A DNA stretch of 64,000 nucleotides from the NCBI RefSeq assembly GCF_000308475.2, contig NZ_BAFT02000062.1:179702-243701 (forward strand). Reading direction: 5' to 3'. Numbering within the stretch: the stretch's first letter is position 1; each line of letters starts with the position of its first letter. The notes beneath the pieces are model-generated. The model did not search any database. It was not told the DNA's origin and saw nothing but the letters and a program-made list of their open reading frames with translations. Source of the DNA: Nocardia brasiliensis NBRC 14402. Its GTDB lineage: Bacteria > Actinomycetota > Actinomycetes > Mycobacteriales > Mycobacteriaceae. Of the stretch, positions 31,990-41,012 are shown piece after piece. The translations under genes and the position numbers were made by a program.

Positions 31990-32529
31990 TCAGCCGCCGA
32001 CGATGTCCGAGCAGGCGAAGGTGACGTCGAATTTCGAGGTCTTCGGGCCGGCCAGCGGGTTGGTCAGGTCGGGGGCGCCGACGCCCTCGCCGGAGATCTT
32101 GTAGGTGTTGCCGTCCTTGGTGAGGGTGGCCGAGCCGCCCGGCATGCCGTTGCCGAAGCCGATCGCGTAGGGCTGGCCCGACTCGCCGCCCTTGGTGCCC
32201 GCGAAACCCACCGCCTGGACCGTGTCGGTGCCGGTGATGGTGGCACTCACCGACAGGGTGCCGTAGGTGGCGTTGGCGGTGTCGGTCAGCGCGAGCGCCA
32301 GCGTGCCCGCCTGCTTCGCACAGGTGGTGGTGAACGTCGCGGTGAGGGCCTTGCCGTCGACCGAGGCGGTCGACTTGCCCGCCGGCCCCGGGTTGCCCTG
32401 CGCGGACGGCGTCGCGGCGGCCGAGGACTTGGCCGGGCTGCTGCTCGCGTCGTCGCTGCATCCGGTGACGAACAGCGCGGTAGCGGCGGCGGCGGTGACG
32501 AGGACGGCGGTGACGGACTTGGTGTTCAT
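31990..32529 (-). CDS. LpqH-like (19-kDa antigen type) lipoprotein
   Basis: 179 residues. Lipoprotein signal with lipobox 'VTGC' (Cys24), a Ser/Ala/Pro linker, then an ~125-residue domain with two cysteines, which resembles the LpqH family ('AGKSTASVDGKALTATFTTT', 'NATYGTLSVSATI', 'KFDVTFAC'). These surface lipoproteins are abundant TLR2 ligands in mycobacteria and their biochemical role is unknown. The gene is divergent from the TPR-CHAT operon. Confidence 0.82.
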   Translation of the reverse strand: MNTKSVTAVLVTAAAATALFVTGCSDDASSSPAKSSAAATPSAQGNPGPAGKSTASVDGKALTATFTTTCAKQAGTLALALTDTANATYGTLSVSATITGTDTVQAVGFAGTKGGESGQPYAIGFGNGMPGGSATLTKDGNTYKISGEGVGAPDLTNPLAGPKTSKFDVTFACSDIVGG

Positions 32530-32687
32530 GATGCTTCCTGACTGTCTGTGGAGGGCTCGGTGCCTTCCTGGAGTTCGGCCGGCCCGGTGTGGCTGGGCCG
32601 ATACGAGAAAGGTAGGAACGGTTCGCGCCCTACCGATCCCAGGTTTGCGCCGGTCCGAATCCGACAAATGTCCGTTAACCTGGTCGA

Positions 32688-34019
32688 ATGCGACGACCGC
32701 GCGCCATGGTGCTCGACGAGGTGTGGCGCAAGCTCGACGGAGTGGAACCGCTCAGCGGTCCGCACGGCGGGCCGTTGCGCCGCACGGTGAAACTCGTGCT
32801 CGATCCGCTGGTGATCCGGCCCGTGCAGCATCCGCTCTGCGCCGGGCCGGTCCTCAGCGCCGACGGTGCGGTGCTGCTCGCCACCCGTGTGCACGCCGCG
32901 GCGGACGTGCTGCGCGCGACCGCGTCCTGGTTCACGCTGCTCAAGCAGGTGCGCCGAGCCCTGCGGATCACCGAGGGGAACCCGCAGGACCTGTACTTCC
33001 AGCGCTGCTTCGAACTCGCGACGACGGCGGGCCCGCCGGACGCGGTACGCGACCGCGCGGTCGCCGAGGCGACACTGCGCGACGTGCACGATCTCGCGGC
33101 AGGCCGGACCACCCAGGCGCTCAAAGAGTATGTCGCGCAACGCACGGCCGAACTCGCCGGGTTGATCGAAATCGCTTGGCGGCGCAGGCCGTTGAGCGGT
33201 CCGGCGGGCGGTGACCACACGGCCGCGATCATCGAGCTGCTCGATGCGTGCGCCGCCGCGCGACAGGGGCAGCGTCGAGACAACGGTCAGGGGGCGCTGG
33301 ATCGGCTGGTCGCCGCACACGCGGGCACCCACGCCGGGATACGGCTGTGGCAGGACGAATCCGCGTGCTCCGCAGGCGAACTCGGGCTCACGATGCATCC
33401 CGTGCCGCGCCCGCCCGAGGTCGGCGTCTCGGCCTCGACGGCCACCCTCGGCTTGCCGTTCGACCGCACCGTCTACGAGCGCGTGTTCACCGCGCTACAG
33501 GCCTCGACCGAACGCGCCGATCTACCACCGATTCCCGAGCTGGTGCGCACCGAGATCGCCCGGAGTTGTGCACCCTGGGCGTTTTTGGACGAAACACTGC
33601 GGGTGGCGGCGACCATCGGTGTCACGCTGGCACACGGTCTCGCGCCGATCGGCGGGCAGGAGGCCCGCGGTCCGGCAACCGCGGCGCACCGCGTGATCAA
33701 CAGCCGGTGGCGGCGGGAAGCGTATGTGCTGCAAGCTCGGCGGCTGGTGGTCCGTAGCGCCGCCACACCGCCGCCCGCCGGGCCGCTCGCCGCCATCGCC
33801 GCGGAGTTGTCCACTCCGTGGCGGCCGTACCTGCGGCGGCTGTGGGTGCGGCTGCACGGCCGGGATGTCCGGGAGTTCGCGGTCTACGACCCGGACGAAC
33901 TGTGGGATCTGCTCGACGGTGTCGCTCGTTCGGTCATCCTCGATCACCGCACCAGGGTCAAACAGGCGTTGAGTGTCATGGCGGCCGAGCCGGATTCGAC
34001 CGAATCGAGGGCGAGCTGA
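32688..34019 (+). CDS. First gene of the TPR-CHAT operon: unknown helical protein
   Basis: 443 residues, cytoplasmic, largely helical, Ala/Arg-rich, with no signal peptide, membrane segment or recognisable catalytic motif. 'PLSGPHGGPLRRTVKLVLDP' and 'PHRVINSRWRREAYVLQARR'-like stretches stand out as possible conserved blocks. There is no ribosome site; TAACCT at 32676-32681 is a plausible -10, and the mRNA may be leaderless. The stop overlaps the next start (TGATG). Function can be inferred only from its partners. Confidence 0.65.
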   Translation: MRRPRAMVLDEVWRKLDGVEPLSGPHGGPLRRTVKLVLDPLVIRPVQHPLCAGPVLSADGAVLLATRVHAAADVLRATASWFTLLKQVRRALRITEGNPQDLYFQRCFELATTAGPPDAVRDRAVAEATLRDVHDLAAGRTTQALKEYVAQRTAELAGLIEIAWRRRPLSGPAGGDHTAAIIELLDACAAARQGQRRDNGQGALDRLVAAHAGTHAGIRLWQDESACSAGELGLTMHPVPRPPEVGVSASTATLGLPFDRTVYERVFTALQASTERADLPPIPELVRTEIARSCAPWAFLDETLRVAATIGVTLAHGLAPIGGQEARGPATAAHRVINSRWRREAYVLQARRLVVRSAATPPPAGPLAAIAAELSTPWRPYLRRLWVRLHGRDVREFAVYDPDELWDLLDGVARSVILDHRTRVKQALSVMAAEPDSTESRAS

Positions 34020-35152
34020 TGAACGATGCGGTGCACATCCACCGAGCCGACGACGGGCTCGTGGTGATCGCCCCCGCCGGCGCGCCGACCGTCCTCGACG
34101 CGGCGGCGCGGCTGGACGTGACCGTGCTCGAGGTGCTGGGCGGGCATCTGACGTGGAGCCTGCTCGACGGCGGGTCGCTGCCCGCCGCGGTGCTCGATCG
34201 TGCCGACCTCGCGCAGGAGTGGGTGTGGGCGGTGTTCGGCGAACAGGTCGCGCTCGCCGTCGAAGCGGGCGACGACGTCGAACTGCCCGCCGCCCCCGAA
34301 TTGCCGGAGCTGGTGCTGAGTGCGTGGCGGCTCGGCTACGCGCACTGGGCGGCCCGCTGGTGGCCCGCGTCCGTGCTCGACGGGATCGCGCCGCTGGACG
34401 AGCGGCTGCTGCTCGACGAGATCGCCGTGCTCAGCGCGGAATGCGAGATGCTCGTCGACGGGGCCGACCAGGTAGTCGAGGAAGTGGACTTGCCGGTGTA
34501 CGCCGGGCGCGCCGAGGACTACGCGCTGGCCGCCGGACCCGCTGCCGCGCCGAGCGGCGCGTTGGTCCTCGCCCGAGGCAGCACCGGCTGGGATTGGCGC
34601 TGCTGCCCACCCGGCCTGCTCGACGCCTCCGAACGCGCGATCTCCTGGGAAGTCCGGCGCGAGGGCGGCCGCACCACCGTCGCGGTGCGCGCCGTCGCCG
34701 CCCCCGGCCTGCCCGCCGAAGTCCCCGAACACCTACACCCCCACGCCGCGATCCACACCTGCACCGGAACCGTCGAAACAGCCTTGGCGCTGCACGGTGA
34801 CCAGTGGACCGCCGAGGTAGCCGCGCCCGATATCGCGGATCCGGCTGTGCGCGTGGTGGTTTCAATACCGGGCGTAGGCGATGTCGACTATGGCTCGGGC
34901 GGCGCCGAGCCGGACAGTGGGTCGAGCGGCACTGCACAGGGTAACCCCGGACCAAGCGGCAGCGAGTCCGGCGGGACCGCCTCGAGCAACGCCCGGCAAG
35001 GTGGAAGTGAACCGAGCGGCGGGTCGGGCGATGCGGAGATGCGCCGCCGCATCAGGGATTTCGCCGCAGCGCGCCTGCTGCGCGCGACCGACCCGGACGC
35101 CGCACCCCTGGCGGCCGAAACCGCCGCCGCCGCTTCGGATTCGGACTTCTGA
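34019..35152 (+). CDS. Second gene of the TPR-CHAT operon: unknown protein with disordered linker
   Basis: 377 residues. Residues 1-280 are folded, acidic and Trp-rich ('AWRLGYAHWAARWWPASVLD', 'RGSTGWDWRCCPPGLLDASE'). Residues ~290-340 are a Gly/Ser linker, followed by a basic helix ('EMRRRIRDFAAARLLRATDP') and an Ala tail that could bind a partner. No known domain is recognised. It overlaps the upstream stop by one base and precedes the TPR gene by one base, so the four genes are a single translational unit. Confidence 0.65.
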   Translation: MNDAVHIHRADDGLVVIAPAGAPTVLDAAARLDVTVLEVLGGHLTWSLLDGGSLPAAVLDRADLAQEWVWAVFGEQVALAVEAGDDVELPAAPELPELVLSAWRLGYAHWAARWWPASVLDGIAPLDERLLLDEIAVLSAECEMLVDGADQVVEEVDLPVYAGRAEDYALAAGPAAAPSGALVLARGSTGWDWRCCPPGLLDASERAISWEVRREGGRTTVAVRAVAAPGLPAEVPEHLHPHAAIHTCTGTVETALALHGDQWTAEVAAPDIADPAVRVVVSIPGVGDVDYGSGGAEPDSGSSGTAQGNPGPSGSESGGTASSNARQGGSEPSGGSGDAEMRRRIRDFAAARLLRATDPDAAPLAAETAAAASDSDF

Positions 35153-35153
35153 C

Positions 35154-36677
35154 ATGGCCGAGACACCGGATGACGGGCGCGCACTGCTGGCGGCGGGGGC
35201 GGAAGCTTACACCCGCGGTGATACGGCCGGGGCGCTGCGTATTTTCGAGGATGCCGCGCGGACCACGACCGGGGATGTGCGGATCGGGGCGATGGTCAAC
35301 GCGGCGAGTATGGCCGACGAACTCGGGGAGCATGCGACGGCGTTGCGGCTTTATCGGGCGGCGTTGGCGGCCATGCCGGCGGACGCTCCGCGGTTGCGGC
35401 CCAATGCGCTGGTCAATATGTCGCAGGCGCTACAGCATCTCGGCGAACTCGACGCCGCGCAGGAGGCTTTGGAGCAGGCGCGCACGCTGTTGGCGGCGAG
35501 CACCGATCCTGATCAAGGTGTGCTCCGGGTCGCCTGTCTGCTGTCGCTGACCGCCGTCGCGCTGCATCGACAGCACTGGGCCTACGCCGCCGAGCTGGCC
35601 CGCGAATCACTGGACGCGGCACAACGATTCGCCCCGCAGCTGGCCGGGCATCCGCTGATGAACCTGGCCGCCACCTATTTCGAGACCGGGCGGCGCGAGC
35701 TGGCCATCGATTTCGCCCGGCAAGCGCTCGCCGCGTTCGATGCGGCCGGCGACCGCAATGCCGTCGCCGAGACTCAGCAGAATCTCGCCACCATGCTGGT
35801 CCGGCTGGAGCGCCTGGACGAGGCCGAGCCGCCGTTGCGGGCCAGTCAGCGGTATTTCGAGCAGGCGGGGCTGGGCCACCGGGCGGGTATCGGGCTCAAG
35901 ACCCTGGCCTTCCTCGCCGAGGGCCGCGCGGATCTCGCCCAGGCACAGGACCTTTACGAGCGCAGTCTGGCCTACTTCGCCGAGTCCGGCGCGGTCCTGG
36001 ACGCCGCGGATCTGCGAATGCGGTTGGCAACCGTGGCGTTCAAGAACGGCCGGGTCGCGGAGTGCGAGGCACTGCTCGCGCAAGCCTTCAGCGCCTACGC
36101 CGAACGCGGCCTCGGACTGCACTGCGCCCAACTCGACTACTGGCACGCGACGTTGCTGGAAGGCGCGGTGGCCGCAGCGGAGTCGCCCTCAGCAGAGCTG
36201 CTTGCACAGGCTGTAGGCGTGGCCGTCCCGGCGGCACTGGCCATCGATGCGGTGCGCTACACCCTGCCCAACGGCAATCAGCGAGACCAGTGGAACCGGC
36301 AGATCGCCGATCCAGCCATGCGCTTGGCGTTCCGCTTCGCTTACCTTTCCGGCAACGGTTTACTGCTCGCGGACTTGATCGAAACCCAGTGCGCGGGAAC
36401 CACCTTGAACCTCGGCCGAGCCGAAACGACCGCCGCCGTGCGATTGCCACTGGAATTGTTCGAATTGCCCGCCGAGTCGGCGGCACATCCCGGCGTCGAC
36501 GCACTACAGCTCGGTGCCGCGCTCGCCGAGGTGGCGGCCGAGGCAGGACTCCCGGTATCGCCGCCGCCACGTTTGGCGCTGGCGGCGGAGGGCCGGATCG
36601 CGTTGGACCCCTACATCACCGCCGCCGAGCAGCGATACGGCCGGCCGATCCGAGACAGCAAGGTGCTCACCGTATGA
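35154..36677 (+). CDS. Tetratricopeptide-repeat protein of the CHAT operon
   Basis: 507 residues of paired antiparallel helices. Repeats are visible from residue ~10 to ~330 ('GAEAYTRGDTAGALRIFEDA', 'NALVNMSQALQHLGELDAAQ', 'NLAATYFETGRRELAIDFAR', 'QQNLATMLVRLERLDEAEPP', 'DLYERSLAYF'). The C-terminal ~170 residues are a different helical domain. TPR arrays bind peptides or partner proteins, and TPR-CHAT pairing is known from caspase-like bacterial proteases. The stop overlaps the CHAT start (ATGA). Confidence 0.82.
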   Translation: MAETPDDGRALLAAGAEAYTRGDTAGALRIFEDAARTTTGDVRIGAMVNAASMADELGEHATALRLYRAALAAMPADAPRLRPNALVNMSQALQHLGELDAAQEALEQARTLLAASTDPDQGVLRVACLLSLTAVALHRQHWAYAAELARESLDAAQRFAPQLAGHPLMNLAATYFETGRRELAIDFARQALAAFDAAGDRNAVAETQQNLATMLVRLERLDEAEPPLRASQRYFEQAGLGHRAGIGLKTLAFLAEGRADLAQAQDLYERSLAYFAESGAVLDAADLRMRLATVAFKNGRVAECEALLAQAFSAYAERGLGLHCAQLDYWHATLLEGAVAAAESPSAELLAQAVGVAVPAALAIDAVRYTLPNGNQRDQWNRQIADPAMRLAFRFAYLSGNGLLLADLIETQCAGTTLNLGRAETTAAVRLPLELFELPAESAAHPGVDALQLGAALAEVAAEAGLPVSPPPRLALAAEGRIALDPYITAAEQRYGRPIRDSKVLTV

Positions 36678-37933
36678 CGCCACAGCCGACGGTCCTGGTG
36701 CGCATGGCGGACGCGGGCGACGTGTACATGTCCTGGCGCTGGCCCGACGGCACCGCGGCGCGCGGCGCGGCCATGCTGCCCGGCGATGCGGTGCGCGACG
36801 CGGTCCGACGACTGACCGACGCGCTCCCGCACCCGGAACAACCCGGCGGGCTGGAACACGCCATGACGGCCGGCCCGTTCGCCGCACTCGATACCGAATA
36901 CCTGGTCGCCCAGGCGCTTTCCCGTGCATTGCTGCCCCAAGGACTCGCCGCCCAGCTGTACGAGCTGTATCGGCAGGACATTCGACCGCATATCCGCCTG
37001 CAACCGTCGCCGCGAGTGGCGCAGGTGCCGTGGGAGCTGCTCGCACCGGCGCCCGAGCTGCGCCTGATCGACATCGCCGATATCAGCCTGCTGGCGCCGG
37101 CCGGTATCGTGCAGGCGCCGGGCCGCACCGCACGCAGCTGGGCTCGGTCACGGCGCGAACCCGTTGTCGCCGTGCTCGATCCGCGCGTTCCCGGCTTCCG
37201 CGCGGACTCGATCCTCGGCTCGGTGCTCGGCCGGATGCCCGAGGACGCCCCACTGACCCGGCGTATCGCCGACTACGCGGCGCAGGGTCGCCTGCTGCCC
37301 GCAGTCGATGCGCCGACCGAGATCTTCCGCCGCACCGACCTCGATCGCACCTGGCTCGGCGCGATCCTGCGCGCCGGGCCGAGCAGGCTCGTCTACGTCG
37401 GCCACGTCACCGCCGCACCGCCCGAGTCGGGCCAGAGCGAAGCCGCACAACTCCATCTGTCCTGCACCGCGGACACACTCGGCTTCGCCGCAACCGATCG
37501 CACCCATCGGCCGTTGTCCGCCAAGGACTTTCTGCTCGGCACCCACACGCTGACCACGGAACCCGAGAGCGGCCAAGACCTTTGGCCCATCCCCAGCCGG
37601 GTCGCCCTGATCGCCTGCGAGAGCGGCGGCGACATGCGTTTCACCGAGGCGCTCGGCCTGACCGCGGCCATGATCAACGGCGGCGCCGAGCTGGTGACGG
37701 CGAGCCGCTGGCCGCTGCCCACCGACCTCGCCTTCCACCGGCTCGCCGGCGCCCCGCCGGACGCCCATCCGCTCCAGCAGGCGATCTGCGCGATCGACGC
37801 GGCGCACGAAGCCGACGACCCGGTCACCGCGCTCGCCGAATGGCAACGCGCGCAATTGAACCGCTGGCGCAGCGACGGCGCGATCGAGCACTCGCCGCTG
37901 CTCTGGTCGGCCTTCGCCACGCTGCGAGCTTAA
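36674..37933 (+). CDS. CHAT-domain (caspase-like) protein
   Basis: 419 residues. The N-terminal third contains 'VPWELL' (118-123), a hallmark of CHAT domains. The catalytic dyad is H244 in 'VYVGHV' and C315 in 'LIACESGG', followed by 'EALGLTAAMINGGAELVTAS' and 'WPLPT', the helix and strand that follow the cysteine in separase/caspase folds. It is predicted to be a cysteine endopeptidase. Its natural trigger is probably delivered by the TPR protein and the two unknown proteins encoded upstream. Such proteases act in bacterial immunity and regulated death. The last four bases overlap a convergent antitoxin-like gene. Confidence 0.85.
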   Translation: MTPQPTVLVRMADAGDVYMSWRWPDGTAARGAAMLPGDAVRDAVRRLTDALPHPEQPGGLEHAMTAGPFAALDTEYLVAQALSRALLPQGLAAQLYELYRQDIRPHIRLQPSPRVAQVPWELLAPAPELRLIDIADISLLAPAGIVQAPGRTARSWARSRREPVVAVLDPRVPGFRADSILGSVLGRMPEDAPLTRRIADYAAQGRLLPAVDAPTEIFRRTDLDRTWLGAILRAGPSRLVYVGHVTAAPPESGQSEAAQLHLSCTADTLGFAATDRTHRPLSAKDFLLGTHTLTTEPESGQDLWPIPSRVALIACESGGDMRFTEALGLTAAMINGGAELVTASRWPLPTDLAFHRLAGAPPDAHPLQQAICAIDAAHEADDPVTALAEWQRAQLNRWRSDGAIEHSPLLWSAFATLRA

Positions 37934-38226
37934 GCCCGGCCGCGGACCGTCCGGACCACCGTCGGATCGACGCCGAGCACGTCGAGCATCTGCGAGATGG
38001 ACATCGCCTGCACCTCGCCCGCGTAGTCCGGTCGCGACGCGTCCGCCAGATCCGCGTACTGGTGCAGCCGTTCGTAGTCGGCCATCGTCATGATCACCGC
38101 GATCTCGGTGTCGCCGTCGGTGACGACGGCGTCCGCGCCGGTTGCCACCACTTCGCGGACGACCGCCGCGACGGCCGGCGGCAGTTCGTGCAGAGTGCGC
38201 GTATTCGAGTTGGGCATGCTCCGCAT
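37930..38226 (-). CDS. Orphan Phd/YefM-like antitoxin
   Basis: 98 residues (or 95 from the second ATG at 38217). 'TLHELPPAVAAVVREVVATG' and 'VTDGDTEIAVIMTMADYERL' resemble the DNA-binding and dimerisation fold of Phd/YefM antitoxins. No toxin gene (RelE, Doc or PIN type) lies beside it. A hairpin GCTCCG-AATG-CGGAGC at 38218-38233 holds the first ATG in its loop, so the start is uncertain. It is tail to tail with the CHAT gene. Confidence 0.65.
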   Translation of the reverse strand: MRSMPNSNTRTLHELPPAVAAVVREVVATGADAVVTDGDTEIAVIMTMADYERLHQYADLADASRPDYAGEVQAMSISQMLDVLGVDPTVVRTVRGRA

Positions 38227-38345
38227 TCGGAGCGGCGTGCCCCTTTGGATCGGCGTGTCACCGATTCGTTAACACAATCGTCCGGCTCGGCCGCCCCACC
38301 GAGGCACGCGCTCGCGAAAGGGTTGCCGGGCGAAGGTGTCCCGGC

Positions 38346-39185
38346 TCAGGACCGATGGGCGAGCAGATGCTGCATGATCAACCGGGTCAGGTCCTCCGGG
38401 GCCTGTTCGGGGATCCAGTGCGAGACGTCTTCGAGCATTTCGAAGCGGTAGGGACCGGTCACGTATTTCGCCGTGGCGAGCGCGGCGGTGGAGCCGATGA
38501 CGCTGTCCTCGGTGCTCCACACGTACAGCGTCGGCACCGTGACCTCGCCGACCCGGCCCGACAAATGCGCGGCCCGATACCAATTCAGGGCCGCCGTCAG
38601 CGCTTCCGGCTGACTGAGCCGCTCCACGTAGTGGTCGACGCGCTCTTCCGGGACCTTCCATTCGAAAAGGCGCCGCAGGCCGATGGCACCGTCGGCGAGC
38701 AAGGCGCGCTCCGCGGTCCGCGGCTCGCGCAGCCGCGCGACATACTGGGACCGCAGCGCTTGGTCCTCGTCCTCTTTCATCGCCTTCAGCAGCGCGCCGG
38801 GATGCGGTTGCGAGACCGCGGTGAACGTCCGCACCCGCTGCGGATGCTCGGCCGCCACCGCCCAGCCGACGTACCCACCCCAATCGTGGCCCACCAGATC
38901 GAAACGCTGCCAACCCAATTCGTCCGCGATCGCGAGCACGTCGCCGACCAGCTCTTCGACCCGGTACTCGGCCGGTCGTTCCGGCCGCACCCCCGCGGAA
39001 TACCCCCGCTGATCCGGTGCCACCACATAGCACCCGCCACCCCCGAGCGTATGCAGCTGGAACTCCCATTCGATGGCCCCCTCCGGAAACCCGTGCAACA
39101 GCATGACTTCCCGCCCCCGCACGTCCCCGCAGGTCAACACATCGAACGTCCCCGCCCCCGTAGTAATCTCCGTCGCCTCGATCAC
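38346..39185 (-). CDS. Alpha/beta-hydrolase, epoxide hydrolase type
   Basis: 279 residues. 'LLHGFPE' (30-35) gives the oxyanion hole and cis-proline motif, D101 in 'LVGHDWGG' is an aspartate nucleophile as in epoxide hydrolases, and D227 with H256 ('DVSHWIPEQAP') completes the triad. Cap-domain residues lie at about 130-215. It would open epoxides to diols through an ester intermediate. The natural substrate is unknown. Monocistronic. Confidence 0.87.
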   Translation of the reverse strand: MIEATEITTGAGTFDVLTCGDVRGREVMLLHGFPEGAIEWEFQLHTLGGGGCYVVAPDQRGYSAGVRPERPAEYRVEELVGDVLAIADELGWQRFDLVGHDWGGYVGWAVAAEHPQRVRTFTAVSQPHPGALLKAMKEDEDQALRSQYVARLREPRTAERALLADGAIGLRRLFEWKVPEERVDHYVERLSQPEALTAALNWYRAAHLSGRVGEVTVPTLYVWSTEDSVIGSTAALATAKYVTGPYRFEMLEDVSHWIPEQAPEDLTRLIMQHLLAHRS

Positions 39186-39310
39186 CCGACCGACTCTAGA
39201 TCCTCCCTCCCGCCCACGTCGCGGCCCAGCGCGTGGCGGCGCGCGTCAGTGGAGCAGCTCGGCGGAACGTACGGTGATGTCGTGGGGACCGGATACTTAG
39301 GACGACGCTG

Positions 39311-40084
39311 GTGACGAGTGACCGTTTCGCATCGCGAGGTGGTTTCATCCGCCGCGTTCTGCTGCATCCGGACGCGGTCACCGACGACTACCCGTTCACG
39401 TTGCCGGCCGTGCGGTATCTGGCCGGGTCCCAGGGTTTGCCGTTGCCGCCGGGAGTCACGTTCCTGACGGGGGAGAACGGTTCCGGCAAGTCCACGCTGC
39501 TCGAGGCGATCGCGGTTGCGGCCGGATTCAACCCGGAGGGCGGAAGCCGGAACTTCCGGTTCGCCACCCGCGCCACCGAATCGTCGCTGGGTGACCATCT
39601 GGTCCTGCAGCGAAGCATCCACAAGCCGCAGAACAGCTTCTTTTTGCGGGCGGAGTCGTACTACAACGTGGCTTCCGAGATCGAGCGGCTCGATCGTGGC
39701 GGCGGGCCGCCGCTGCTGCCCGCCTACGGCGGCGTCTCACCGCACGAGCGCTCCCACGGCGAATCGTTCGTCGATCTGGTGCTGCACCGCTTCGGTCCGC
39801 GCGGGCTGTATCTGCTGGACGAGCCGGAGGCGGCGCTCTCGGTTCGTGGCTGCCTGGCGGTGCTCGCGCGTTTCGCAGAACTCGCAGCGCAGGGCAGCCA
39901 GATCGTCGTGGCCACCCACTCCCCGGTGCTGCTCGCACTCCCGGACGCGACCATCCTCGAGCTCGCCGACGACGGCACGATCAGCACCGTGGACTACGAC
40001 GACGCACTCCCGGTGCGCCTGACCCGCGACTTCCTCGCCGCCCCAGAAAAGTTCCTGCGCCACCTGCTGCCCGACGGGCGGTAG
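39311..40084 (+). CDS. AAA/ABC-type ATPase (AAA_15/21-like)
   Basis: 257 residues from a GTG. Walker A 'GENGSGKST' (54-62), a signature-like 'GGVSPHERSHGESF', Walker B 'LYLLDEPEAALS', and H-loop 'VATHSPVLLAL' are all present. It has no membrane or coiled-coil region, so it resembles the compact ATPases related to OLD/RecF-like proteins often found with mobile or defence genes. No nuclease partner is adjacent. Function unknown. Confidence 0.8.
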   Translation: MTSDRFASRGGFIRRVLLHPDAVTDDYPFTLPAVRYLAGSQGLPLPPGVTFLTGENGSGKSTLLEAIAVAAGFNPEGGSRNFRFATRATESSLGDHLVLQRSIHKPQNSFFLRAESYYNVASEIERLDRGGGPPLLPAYGGVSPHERSHGESFVDLVLHRFGPRGLYLLDEPEAALSVRGCLAVLARFAELAAQGSQIVVATHSPVLLALPDATILELADDGTISTVDYDDALPVRLTRDFLAAPEKFLRHLLPDGR

Positions 40085-40187
40085 CCGAGGGAGCGCGGTG
40101 CCGGCATCGGCTCGGCGGGGAAACGGCTGTGCGGAACGAGGATCCGCTTGATACGGTGGCCGCAGAGGTTGGGTGGGCTGGGCATCT

Positions 40188-40472
40188 ATGGTTCGAAAGA
40201 TCGTTGCCGCGAAAGCGCTCGTCTTTCTTGCCCTGGTTTCCGTTTCCACCGCGCTCGCCATGCCGGACGAGCGAGAACCCGCGCGGACCACGGTGCGCAT
40301 CGAGAACACCGCCGATATCGACTGGGATCTGGTGGTTCGCGCCTTCGATACCGAACGGGCTTGCCGATCCGCCTCGGCGGCCTATCGCCGGACAGGCAAC
40401 GTGCCGGTATGCCTGCCACACGAGACGAAGACCAGCGGAACCCTGTGGTTACTGCTGGTGTATCACCTGTGA
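40188..40472 (+). CDS. Small secreted protein, unknown
   Basis: 94 residues from the ATG at 40188. A signal peptide (about 1-24, 'ALVFLALVSVSTALA') is followed by a ~65-residue mature domain with two cysteines likely to form a disulfide. No family is recognised. A strong bidirectional hairpin follows. Confidence 0.55.
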   Translation: MVRKIVAAKALVFLALVSVSTALAMPDEREPARTTVRIENTADIDWDLVVRAFDTERACRSASAAYRRTGNVPVCLPHETKTSGTLWLLLVYHL

Positions 40473-40508
40473 CCCGGACACCCCCGCCGCCGTAGCCGAA
40501 GCTCGACT

Positions 40509-40539
40509 CGGCCGAGCCCGCGAGGACCGGGCTCGGCCG
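40509..40539. terminator. Bidirectional hairpin between the small secreted protein and His-rich protein genes
   Basis: 12-bp stem, CGGCCGAGCCCG (40509-40520) with 40528-40539, loop of seven bases. Confidence 0.7.
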
Positions 40540-40557
40540 GTTCGCGGGCGGGCGAGC

Positions 40558-40854
40558 TCAGTGTTCGTCGTAGTGGCCGTTGTGGGCGGCGTGGCGGTGG
40601 CCGTCGTGCAGGTAGTCGACGTGGTCGCCGTGCTGGACGGACTCGTGGCCGCAGCCTTCGCCGTGCTCGTGGGTGTGGTCGGCGTGCTCGGTGTGGCCCG
40701 ACGGCTCGCACTCGTCGTAGTGGCCGTCGTGTTCGCGATGCAGGTGACCATCGTGCGCGTAGTCGACGTGGTCGCCGTGCTCGACCGCGGTGTGCCCGCA
40801 GCCGGGGCCGTGCGCGTGATCGTGCTCGGTGTGCTGCATATGCGCTGTCGTCAT
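40558..40854 (-). CDS. Histidine-rich metal-binding protein with internal duplication
   Basis: 98 residues, 27 of them His. Two ~45-residue units share 'GCGH', 'HGDHVDY' and 'HDGHxH...GHYDE', so the gene arose by duplication. His, Cys and Asp are placed to bind several Zn, Ni or Cu ions. There is no signal peptide or membrane segment, so it is a cytoplasmic metal buffer or chaperone. GGGAGAACTG precedes the ATG. No transporter or metalloregulator is adjacent. Confidence 0.75.
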   Translation of the reverse strand: MTTAHMQHTEHDHAHGPGCGHTAVEHGDHVDYAHDGHLHREHDGHYDECEPSGHTEHADHTHEHGEGCGHESVQHGDHVDYLHDGHRHAAHNGHYDEH

Positions 40855-41012
40855 CAGTTCTCCCTCTTTCCCAGCGTGGACAGATGGAACTTGTGATCGC
40901 CAACACATTAACATGTGCGCATCAATGAAGGTTGCTGGGGGTGCGCCGGCCCCGCCCGGAACCGTGGCGTCCGACGCGCTGCAGGAACGCGGACGCCACG
41001 GCATCGGAGACG

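Noticed and set aside
40906..40927. Imperfect palindrome upstream of the His-rich protein, possible metal-regulator site
   Set aside because: Six of eleven positions pair and it does not match the Zur or other metalloregulator consensus I know; too weak to call.
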